A DNA stretch of 64,000 nt from Pseudomonas silvicola. GTDB taxonomy: Bacteria; Pseudomonadota; Gammaproteobacteria; Pseudomonadales; Pseudomonadaceae. The translations under genes and the position numbers were made by a program. The number at the start of each line of letters is the position of its first letter. Position 1 is the first letter of the stretch. Under the pieces are notes generated by a model. The model was not told where the DNA came from and did not search any database. It saw only the letters and a program-made list of their open reading frames with translations. Of this stretch, positions 57,200 through 64,000 are shown one piece after another. The stretch is taken from contig NZ_CP093280.1 in the NCBI RefSeq assembly GCF_026651855.1, positions 5,912,501-5,976,500 on the forward strand, written 5' to 3'.

Positions 57200-57811
57200 C
57201 ACGCCTTTACCTCTTCGTTGGTGATCAAGCTGTGCCTGGTGCACGCGCTATGGAGCATCGGTGTGTACGGCTTCATCATGTGGCTGCCGAGCATTGTGAA
57301 ACAGGCATCAGCATCGGACATCGTCACCACTGGCTGGCTCAGCGCGGTGCCCTATGTGGCCGCCATTATTGCCATGGTTGGGGTGTCATGGGCCTCGGAC
57401 AAGACCGGCCAGCGTAAGCTGTTCGTCTGGCCGCTGCTGGCCTTGGGTGCCCTTGCCTTCCTGGGTTCGTACCTGCTGGGCTCGACTCATTTCTGGCTGT
57501 CGTTCAGCCTGTTGACCGTGGCCGCCGCCACCATGTACGCGCCTTACGGCCCATTCTTCGCGTTGATTCCCGAGCTGCTACCGCGCAACGTATTCGGCGG
57601 CGCTATCGGGCTTATCAATGCCTGCGGCGCCCTGGGGGCGTTCCTCGGTTCCTGGATTGTTGGCTACCTGATCGGATTGACGGGCGATCCGGGCGCCGCC
57701 TACGTGTTCATGACCGCCTGCATGCTAGCGAGCGCGGTTATCATGGGAGCGGTGGTGGCGGGTAAGCCGAATCGACCTTGCACCGAGAACATCACAACCG
57801 CTGCCGCGTAG
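57200..57811 (+). pseudogene. MFS transporter, C-terminal half
   Basis: In-frame sequence RNYRHAFTSSLVIKLCLVHALWSIGVYGFIMWLP to the stop at 57811 covers about six transmembrane helices of a major-facilitator anion/sugar-acid transporter (SDKTGQRK loop, GPFFALIPELLPRNVFGGAIGLINACGALGAFLGSW). The N-terminal six helices and start codon are missing; upstream is the stress-protein remnant. The join is a deletion or recombination scar. Confidence 0.75.
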
Positions 57812-58110
57812 GTGTTCAACTCAACGCCGAAATCTGCCGATCGCCCTCACAATGTCGCCATCAACCAATAACGTGAGAAGTCTACGCTGCACAAGCAGGT
57901 GGCAGGCGCTGGCTCAATCAAGTCGCGATTCAGTGGATTGGTGGCACTAGGGGTTAAGCCAGCAGCACGGCTTTCCAAAGAACGCGGCGTCGTGTTACCG
58001 CTACCCTCCAGAAGAGTGCACGCTGGCGCATCCCCTTTTTGCGGCCGGGCTGCCACACCAAAGCTTGCAGCATCCGCCCTCGGTTTACGAAAAGTTGTTG
58101 GGGCACGTCG
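57812..58110. other. Gap without a recognisable gene
   Basis: About 300 bp of lower-complexity coding potential between the MFS remnant and the IstB remnant. Short frames on both strands have no family resemblance I can defend. It may hold the end of an IS21-type istA, but I could not confirm that. Confidence 0.4.
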
Positions 58111-58330
58111 ATGAACCTCCAGCACGCGCGCATCATCGAAACGTGTCAGCAGCTAGATCAATCGGATGGCCGCAGACTGGGCTATCTTGGCGCAGCAAGC
58201 CGTCGCTAGGGAGCAGAGTTTCGCCGATTTCTTGGACAATTTGCTGTGCTTCGGGGCTAAGGCACGCACCGAGCAATCACGCCAAATCTAGCTGAAGCTG
58301 TCAGCCCCGATGACGCTTTCTTCATCAAGT
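58111..58330 (+). mobile_element. IstB-like (IS21 helper) remnant
   Basis: MNLQHARIIETCQQL begins at 58111; after a frameshift near 58160 the frame continues MAADWAILAQQAVAREQSFADFLDNLLCFGAKARTEQSRQI, then an in-frame TAG and LKLSAPMTL. This is the N-terminal region of the IS21-family ATPase IstB. No Walker motif, IstA or terminal repeat is seen, so only a decayed fragment remains. Confidence 0.65.
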
Positions 58331-58344
58331 AACGCATCCAATTG

Positions 58345-59085
58345 CTAGTACCAAGTGAGATCAGGGCGCGCAAGGTCTTCTCCGCCTCCGTATTGACGGC
58401 CTAGGTGCCGGGCTGCGTCTCGTCGGCCAAGCCTAGGCGCTGCAAGCGTTGCGGACGGCCGATCAGCAGCAGGCGCTGGCGTTGCAGCGACGGAGTGTTG
58501 AAGCTTTCAATCTGTACTCGCCCATCGTCGCTGGCCTCCCTTTGCAGCATGCGGTCGGGGCTTGTCCACCGCTCATGTTCCACCTCGCGCGGCAAGGTTA
58601 GCTGGACTCTCCAGGTCGGCGCGCGGACCCAGCCATTCGGTCGCCACTTCGGAGGCCCGGTGGCATAAGCCCTGGGCGATATAGTCGCCCGCAATGATGA
58701 GGTGTCTGCGGGAGCCGTCGCGCCCTCGCACGATCAGGTGGGTGAGCGGGCTGTCGGTGTTCCAGTGATCGACCGCCACCCAATCCAGTCACATACCCAG
58801 GTCGGCCTCCAGGCGGTTCACCAGATGCCAAAGGTAGGTGCACCGGTCATCTAGCTCCGCGCCGTCCTCGGGCGAAACGATGAAGCGCAAATGATGCCGG
58901 TCGTCGGCGGCCCGCTCGTTGAAGGCATCGAGATCGGCTTCGCAAGCCTGTGGCCCATAGGCCCGCCCAGATTCACCATCGCGCCCGCTGTAGCGAAGGT
59001 GCTTGGCAAAAGATGCGGGCTAGGCTGTTTGACCACTGGGGTTTTGATGGTCACGCGCCGCGACATTGACGTCAATCTCACGCCC
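58345..59085 (-). pseudogene. DUF3363-type relaxase, decayed fragment
   Basis: Read on the minus strand across frame changes: RRVTIKTPVVK, HLRYSGRDGESGRAYGPQACEADLDAFNERAADDRHHLRFIVSPEDG, LVNRLEADLGM, stop (58789-58791), LDWVAVDHWNTDSPLTHLIVRG and LIIAGDYIAQGLCHRASEVATEWLGPRADLE, then after a frameshift near 58600 LPREVEHERWTSPDRMLQREA and LLLIGRPQRLQRLGLADETQPGT. These are the three relaxase motifs of VirD2-like proteins with DUF3363, unrelated to the MobH relaxase at 54561. Confidence 0.72.
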
Positions 59086-59283
59086 GCGGAACGCGCCGCC
59101 GTATGGACATGCCCGAGGTGAGAACCGGGCCGATGACCGCTACCGCCATTGCCAGGATTGCGGGTCATTTTATAGCCGCTATCGACAATGTGGCGCGAGG
59201 ACGCTGACAACCGCCTATGCCTTAACTGCACAGGTCGGCAGCGCATTGCGCGACTCTGACCGATTGGATTGAACTACACCACT

Positions 59284-60681
59284 TCAGCCTTTGAGCTGGT
59301 TCCAACCCTCGTTGGCTTCAGCAGCAAGGGCCTGAACATCGACGCGCAGCAATCGCCCTCCTTGCTTAAGAATCCACCCATCCGCTATGACGGTATCGAC
59401 GTCCGCCGGGGTAGCGCTCTGCACCACTGCCGCCAAAGGATCGGTGACCGGGAACATGCCCAGACGCCGAGTATCGATCAGCACCAGATCGGCCCGTTTG
59501 CCGATACTGATCGAGCCGGTCACTGCACTCAACCCCATGATCTGCGCGGCCCCCAACGTGGCCCAGTGCAGCACGTCCCTGGCGTTGAGGGTGAGCTCGT
59601 TCTCGCTGATGCCCGTGCCCAGATTGAGCAGGGTCTGCATGACCATGAACGGGTTGGCGTTGCCACTCAACACCAGCGTATCGATACCCAGGCTCAACGG
59701 GATTTTCCCTTGGTGCAATGTTGCGACCGGGGCCAATCCGTATCCCACGCGCATCTCGGTCAGTGGCGTGAGACACACAGAAGCGCCACTGGCCGCAATG
59801 CTGCGTATATCCTCGGCATCCACGTGAGTGGCATGCACCAGTTGCACTGAGCTGTCGAGCACACCTTTGCTGACCAGTTGCTGCACGGCTTTTTGCTGCT
59901 GCGTCTTGGGCGTCACCGCGATATGCGTGGAAACCGGCAGCCCCTGAGCCTTGGCAAACGCGAACTCATCGCCCCATACCGGCGGCCCTGTTCGTTCAGG
60001 GCCCCGTACTGCCACGCCGAGGTCGAGCCGGTTGCCAGGCCCGGCCTTTATCTGTGCGTGAACACGCTGAATATCCTTGAAGTCCATTGTGGCGGTAGCC
60101 GCCAGGTCCTGTGCGTACCCGTACCACAGTCGCGTGCGAAGACCGCTGTCTGCCATGGCGCGCAACTCGGCATCGGCGAACGCCGGCGCACGCAAGTTGT
60201 GCGACCAGTTGCTGACGGTCGTGATACCGGCAAAAGCCGCCTCTGCCAGCCCCAGGCGCACGCCGAGTGCGGACAGCTGCGGAGTGAAACGGGGGCTGGA
60301 CGCCAACTGCGACTTGAAAAAAGTAGCCCCCTGCGCAGTCGGTGCACTATTGCGCAGAAAGCTGTTCCACAGGTGCCAGTGCGTATCGATCAGGCCCGGA
60401 ATGAGGATCATGCCACGCGCGTCGAGAAGCGCTCCACCCGCCGCGTCGAGGTTTTTGCCGACGGCTGTGATCACCCCATTGCGGATCAGCACCTCACCGT
60501 CGCTGATGTCCCCCAGCGACGAGTCCATAGTGAGAATGGTCGCGCCCTTGATCAATAGGTCACTGTGTTTCCCGACGGGTATGTTTTGCGCTCCGCTGAT
60601 CCCGGGCAGTGCCATGGTAGCCCCAAGTACTCCGGTGAGCTTGAGCAGCCTACGGCGATCCATTCCTGTTTCGTTCGGCAT
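59284..60681 (-). CDS. Amidohydrolase with Tat signal
   Basis: A 465-residue amidohydrolase of the ATZ/TRZ-like superfamily. A twin-arginine signal (MDRRRLLKLTGVLGATMALPG) predicts export. Metal sites: IDTHWH (about 98-103), STHIAV, VHATHVDAEDI and GIDTLVLSGN with the catalytic Asp. Hydrolysis of a cyclic amide, amidine or similar C-N bond is expected; the substrate is unknown. The start at 60681 has AAGGAGG at 7 bp; a second ATG at 60663 is possible. It is the third gene of a LacI-controlled minus-strand cluster. Confidence 0.82.
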   Translation of the reverse strand: MPNETGMDRRRLLKLTGVLGATMALPGISGAQNIPVGKHSDLLIKGATILTMDSSLGDISDGEVLIRNGVITAVGKNLDAAGGALLDARGMILIPGLIDTHWHLWNSFLRNSAPTAQGATFFKSQLASSPRFTPQLSALGVRLGLAEAAFAGITTVSNWSHNLRAPAFADAELRAMADSGLRTRLWYGYAQDLAATATMDFKDIQRVHAQIKAGPGNRLDLGVAVRGPERTGPPVWGDEFAFAKAQGLPVSTHIAVTPKTQQQKAVQQLVSKGVLDSSVQLVHATHVDAEDIRSIAASGASVCLTPLTEMRVGYGLAPVATLHQGKIPLSLGIDTLVLSGNANPFMVMQTLLNLGTGISENELTLNARDVLHWATLGAAQIMGLSAVTGSISIGKRADLVLIDTRRLGMFPVTDPLAAVVQSATPADVDTVIADGWILKQGGRLLRVDVQALAAEANEGWNQLKG

Positions 60682-60720
60682 CTGGCGCCCTCCTTGGTGT
60701 GTAAGTCGGCTATCGACGTG

Positions 60721-61539
60721 TCAACCAGTATGGCTCAGGTAGCCCCTCCACTGCTGGGCGCTGCGACGGACTTCTTCATCCAGTGCGCGGCGATCGACCT
60801 CGGAGCTTGGAGCATGGCTGGGCGTCAGGTGTTCCAGTACCGGTTCGATCGCCACGTCGCCGCGAAAGCCGTTGTCACGCAGCGCATTGAGTTGGGCCCG
60901 GAAATCGATATGCCCGCTGCCGATACCGCCGCGCCCCGAGTCGGAGATGTGATAGATCGCCGTGAAGTTGGCGTTATCGCGAATTGTCTTTAAGGGGTCG
61001 GGCTCGTTGATATTCATGTGAAAACTATCGAGGATCATGCGCATGTTGTCGCTCCCGATCTGTGCGATAAGTGTCCGACACTGTTGCGCCGTATGAATCA
61101 ACGGCACCTCATAATGGTTGCAGACTTCATACAGCGTCCGCACGCCGCGCGCGCGGGCGTATTCGTCCACTGCCTTGCAGCACGCCAGCAAACGCTGCAT
61201 CGCCGAGGCGTGATCCGGGCAGTTGCGCGTCCATTGAGACAGGCCCTGCAAGGTCACGGGCACCGATCCTACCTGTGCGGCGAAATCCACCACCTGGCTG
61301 TAATAGGCGATGGCTGCCGCCTGGGTTGCCTTGGCAGGATCTGCCGGACCCGCGTTAAACGGATCAATGGCGATGATCTTCACGCCTGCGGCGCGGGCAC
61401 GGTCACGCAAGTCTTCGGCGCTGACATCGCGATGGTCCCCGGCATACTGCACGCCATCGAGCCCCAGCGCCTTGACCTTGGCAATCACCTCATCGGCCGC
61501 CGTCATGCCCAGCGTCCATGACACGACACAGACGCTCAT
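60721..61539 (-). CDS. Sugar phosphate isomerase/epimerase-like TIM-barrel protein
   Basis: A 272-residue xylose-isomerase-like TIM barrel (AP_endonuc_2 superfamily): VKALGLDGVQYAGDH, LYEVCNHYEVPLIHT (Glu ligand), MRMILDSFHMNINEPDP (Asp/His ligands), IYHISDSGRGGIGSGHIDF and VAIEPVLEH (Glu ligand). No signal peptide, so cytoplasmic, unlike its two neighbours. It resembles hydroxypyruvate isomerase or inosose-type enzymes; the true substrate cannot be read. Its start overlaps the preceding stop (ATGA). Confidence 0.82.
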   Translation of the reverse strand: MSVCVVSWTLGMTAADEVIAKVKALGLDGVQYAGDHRDVSAEDLRDRARAAGVKIIAIDPFNAGPADPAKATQAAAIAYYSQVVDFAAQVGSVPVTLQGLSQWTRNCPDHASAMQRLLACCKAVDEYARARGVRTLYEVCNHYEVPLIHTAQQCRTLIAQIGSDNMRMILDSFHMNINEPDPLKTIRDNANFTAIYHISDSGRGGIGSGHIDFRAQLNALRDNGFRGDVAIEPVLEHLTPSHAPSSEVDRRALDEEVRRSAQQWRGYLSHTG

Positions 61540-62726
61540 GGCTGCACCTCCGACAAAGGCTTTCCCACCGCCGCAGGCACGACCTCACGCGACCCCAGTG
61601 TCACTGGCAGGTTGAGTTTGTAGATCTTGAATGGAGGCTGTAGCGCGCTCACGCCGCCGGGGCCTCGATTAGAAGCCATGCGCGCGCTCTGAGGCACTGG
61701 AATGTAAAGCTCGCGCTGGTCGGAAATGGTCATGGCGTCGGGGTTCCACAGGCGGGGGTCCTGCGTCAACACATGCAGGGTGCCGGCTGGTGTCAGCACG
61801 GTAACGCGCGGTTTGTCATATTCACCCAGATAGAGGTTGCCGACACTGTCGACGGCCGTGCCGGTTAGAGGACCGGTGTCATAGACAAACTGCACCTGCT
61901 CGGCAAGTTTTTTTTCGGTGATCTGGGTATCGCGCAACGCCGCGGTTGGCACACGCCACAGGGGGCCGGTCAGCGCCTGGTAATACAGCCATTGTCCGTC
62001 CGGGCTGATCTCGATGGGGTCGGAGTGAACCTGAAGGTCTGACCCGTCTTTGTTCAACAAGGGTTGGCCACCTTCGCCGAGGGGGCGACGTTCGGGGTTC
62101 ATCTTGGTGGAAGGATGGTCGGCTAGGCGACGCAACGACACCCCGGTTTTCAGGTTGACAATGATGATCGCGCCCAGCCCGGAGTCAGTCAGGTAGGCGT
62201 GCTCGCTGTCCAGCCGCAGATCGTTGAGATTGGCCCCCGCAGGCAGCACCGACGATGGCAATCCGATGGAGCGCAGCAACTTGCCGTTGCGCGTATCGAA
62301 CTGCAGGATCTTCTGGCCTTCATTGATGCCGTTCGGGCCGGCGTCGACGCCCTGATCGATGGCCCATAGTGTGTCATCGTCAAAGATATGGATGGTATTG
62401 ATCTTCACCAGCGAACTGGAAGTGGGTTTGCCGAGCGCCCAGCGGTTCCAGTCACCACCGGGAAACGGTTTGAGACTGCCGTCGGGCAGCACCTCGGCGA
62501 TTGAAGGCGTTTTCTCGAAGCCCGGCCAGCGTGGCAGGCCAACGAACAATCGGCCACCAGAGGTCAATGCAACTGCGTTGCATAACCACTCAAGCCTTGC
62601 GACTTCGGTCAGTGATTGCCCCTGAGTGGCCAGCACCGCAGCGGCACGGCTTAATGGACTGGACGCCAGCGCCAGTGCTCCAGAACCCAGCACGCCAGCC
62701 TGTACGAAACCGCGACGATTGATCAT
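61536..62726 (-). CDS. Yellow/MRJP-like exported protein with Tat signal
   Basis: A 396-residue protein with twin-arginine-type signal MINRRGFVQAGVLGSGALAL and a six-bladed propeller sequence typical of the major royal jelly/Yellow family: NAVALTSGGRLFVGLPRWPGFE, LWAIDQGVDAGPNGINEGQKILQFD, AYLTDSGLGAIIIVNL, VHSDPIEISPDGQWLYYQAL and GTAVDSVGNLYLGEYDK. Related to SMP-30/gluconolactonases. It may act as a periplasmic lactonase or isomerase on the substrate of the amidohydrolase. First gene of the catabolic operon. Confidence 0.82.
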   Translation of the reverse strand: MINRRGFVQAGVLGSGALALASSPLSRAAAVLATQGQSLTEVARLEWLCNAVALTSGGRLFVGLPRWPGFEKTPSIAEVLPDGSLKPFPGGDWNRWALGKPTSSSLVKINTIHIFDDDTLWAIDQGVDAGPNGINEGQKILQFDTRNGKLLRSIGLPSSVLPAGANLNDLRLDSEHAYLTDSGLGAIIIVNLKTGVSLRRLADHPSTKMNPERRPLGEGGQPLLNKDGSDLQVHSDPIEISPDGQWLYYQALTGPLWRVPTAALRDTQITEKKLAEQVQFVYDTGPLTGTAVDSVGNLYLGEYDKPRVTVLTPAGTLHVLTQDPRLWNPDAMTISDQRELYIPVPQSARMASNRGPGGVSALQPPFKIYKLNLPVTLGSREVVPAAVGKPLSEVQP

Positions 62727-62846
62727 TCAGATCCCTCTTTTTGGTAGATGACTGCCCTGACGAGAGACGCCAGGACAATGACCCCAACAAGATAGGATAT
62801 TTTCAATAAAGGATGTAATAGCTATCAGAAAAAGATAGTTAAAACA
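62727..62846 (-). promoter_or_regulatory. Promoter gap of the catabolic operon
   Basis: A 120-bp AT-rich gap between the regulator stop and the MRJP-like start. CTATC and GATAG (62822-62838) form a short hairpin around an A-rich loop. A classic LacI-family operator with central CG was not found, though the gap should contain the operon promoter and operator. Confidence 0.4.
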
Positions 62847-63902
62847 TCATGCATTTTCTGCATTCACCAGATCGAACGGCACGATTACGCTCGCTGCCGA
62901 GCCTGCTCCGTTACCAGGATGGGGCTGGGCATCTCTGGTCATTAGGTCGACCAACGCTTTGGCGCTCTCTTCGCGGCGTAGGGAAATCACCAGATCCACA
63001 ACGCCATCGACTAACCCACGGCGCGTGCTCTCGACCAGCTCATGACACACCACGACGATCTCGTGCTGCCTGCCGCTGGCGCGCACGGCGTCCATCACCG
63101 CCTCGCGCCCGCCGCTGCTGGCGTACAGGCCCACCAGATCGGGATGTTCGGCTAGCAACTGGTCAGCGATCTTGCGAGCGTCATGGTGATATTCGAAGGT
63201 CAGGCGCGTGTCGAGCACCTGAAACTCGGTGCCCAGTTCACGGAAGTAGGAGCGGAAACTGATTTCGCACAGTTCCTGACAGAGAAAACGATGATCCCCC
63301 AACAACAACCCGACCTTGCCTGGCTTGCGACTCAAGCGCGAGATCGCCCAGGCAGCTGTGCGGCCGGCCTTGCGATTGTCCAGGCCAACATAGCCGGCGC
63401 AGGTGCTGGCGGTAAGATCGGTGATTAATGCATAGGTGCGCACACCCATCCCGCTGAGTTGATCGACAGCGTGGTTGATAGCTGGATGATCGACACTGAC
63501 CAATGCGATCGCATCACACTGGCGGCCCTTGCTCAGCAGCACCTCTGCACACTGCTGAGGCGTCAGACCGTCCAGGTAATGAATTTCGTGAGCGCTGACA
63601 CCTGCATGCCCCTGCGAGGCCAGTGTCAGTGCCTGTGCCAGCGCCTGATAGAAAGTGGATTCGCGGCGCAGCAGAAAGAACGCCAGATGACGCGCCGGCA
63701 GCGAATCGCCTGGCGGTGCGTCGTCCCGCGCGATGGCGTGAACTTTGCCCAGCGCGAAGTTCAGCCTGCGTGCCGCTGATAGCACTTTCTGTTCCGTGGT
63801 GGGACGAACGGGCGCGCGCTTGTTCAGCACACGGTCCACGGTCACCGTCGAAACGCCCGCTTCCCGGGCAACGTCAGCCATGGTGGGGACCAGTGTTGAC
63901 AC
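62847..63902 (-). CDS. LacI-family transcriptional regulator
   Basis: A 351-residue regulator. The N-terminal HTH and hinge are MADVAREAGVSTVTVDRVLNKRAPVRPTTEQKVLSAARRL; the periplasmic-binding-protein-like effector domain follows (CDAIALVSVDHPAINHAV, GYVGLDNRKAGRTAAWAI, LVGLYASSGGREAVMDAV). It probably senses a sugar-like or cyclic compound and controls the cluster downstream. The start at 63902 is the first of two in-frame ATGs; the second (MADVARE) is the alternative. Confidence 0.88.
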   Translation of the reverse strand: MSTLVPTMADVAREAGVSTVTVDRVLNKRAPVRPTTEQKVLSAARRLNFALGKVHAIARDDAPPGDSLPARHLAFFLLRRESTFYQALAQALTLASQGHAGVSAHEIHYLDGLTPQQCAEVLLSKGRQCDAIALVSVDHPAINHAVDQLSGMGVRTYALITDLTASTCAGYVGLDNRKAGRTAAWAISRLSRKPGKVGLLLGDHRFLCQELCEISFRSYFRELGTEFQVLDTRLTFEYHHDARKIADQLLAEHPDLVGLYASSGGREAVMDAVRASGRQHEIVVVCHELVESTRRGLVDGVVDLVISLRREESAKALVDLMTRDAQPHPGNGAGSAASVIVPFDLVNAENA

Positions 63903-64000
63903 GGCGCATATCCTTTTGGTTGGCAGCCCGGCACCAATGGCCGGGAAAAAACGCTAAAAGTACCGCATTTTCCTCCCGACCGCTGCCTCCTGTGAACCGT

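Noticed and set aside
57812..58110. A possible small gene (71 codons from 57899).
   Set aside because: No ribosome site, no family resemblance, and it lies among decayed fragments.
1..64000. CRISPR arrays, rRNA and tRNA genes, integrase and attachment sites.
   Set aside because: No regularly spaced repeat array, no recognisable tRNA or rRNA, and no tyrosine or serine recombinase gene were found. The ICE ends must lie outside the window.

Overview
The window is GC-rich bacterial DNA, from codon use and gene content a Pseudomonadota such as Pseudomonas or a relative. Positions 1 to about 56390 are the conserved backbone of a large integrative and conjugative element (ICE) of the clc/PAGI-2/PFGI-1 kind, with a type G (MPF-G) mating apparatus and a MobH-type relaxase. 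No integrase, tRNA gene or attachment site lies in the window, so the element continues on both sides. Family names are from memory of the families; no database search was run.

Layout. 1-8.3 kb: maintenance and DNA processing (parA end, HicA-like ORF, ParB, DUF2857, STY4528-type replication protein, TIGR03761, DUF3158, ssb, topB). 8.3-24.3 kb: an accessory block of mostly single genes (cytosine methyltransferase, DUF3085, XF1762, a doubled DUF3577, DUF3275, DUF6094 adenine methyltransferase-like, a large SNF2-type helicase and several unknowns). Nearly every gene here is preceded at short range by a terminator-like hairpin. Five leaders in the ICE (four in this block, one before radC) carry a shared multi-hairpin RNA; four have a covarying pseudoknot. 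Three small genes in this block are broken. 24.4-30.4 kb: first transfer operon (PilL, TIGR03759, transglycosylase, TIGR03765, TraD, TIGR03747). 38.1-52.1 kb: second and third transfer operons (RAQPRD to VirB4-like ATPase and DsbA-like protein; then TIGR03757/56/55 and TraG). 52.1-56.4 kb: DUF3742, a RES/Xre toxin-antitoxin pair and the relaxase.

Between the first and second transfer operons (30.45-37.86 kb, minus strand) sits a defence island. It is a complete type III CBASS: TRIP13-like Cap6, two HORMA proteins, a CD-NTase and the NucC nuclease with D73/E104/K106. Tight spacing places it downstream of an HTH/PIN toxin-antitoxin pair. A large SMC/Rad50-like ATPase gene lies further downstream on the same strand. 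NucC-type CBASS makes a cyclic trinucleotide on phage sensing and destroys DNA, and TRIP13 resets the HORMA sensor.

56.4-59.1 kb is a graveyard: a cadR-like regulator with three in-frame stops, half a universal stress protein, half an MFS transporter, an IstB remnant and a broken DUF3363 relaxase. 59.3-63.9 kb is an intact minus-strand catabolic cluster: LacI-type regulator, Tat-exported Yellow/MRJP-like protein, TIM-barrel isomerase-like protein and Tat-exported amidohydrolase. It may be ICE cargo or chromosome.

A 14-bp sequence related to CGCATTGTTTGCTG recurs 56-72 bp before the start codons of TIGR03761, topB, PilL, RAQPRD and TIGR03757, that is, at the heads of the conjugation operons. 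It is a candidate shared control site.
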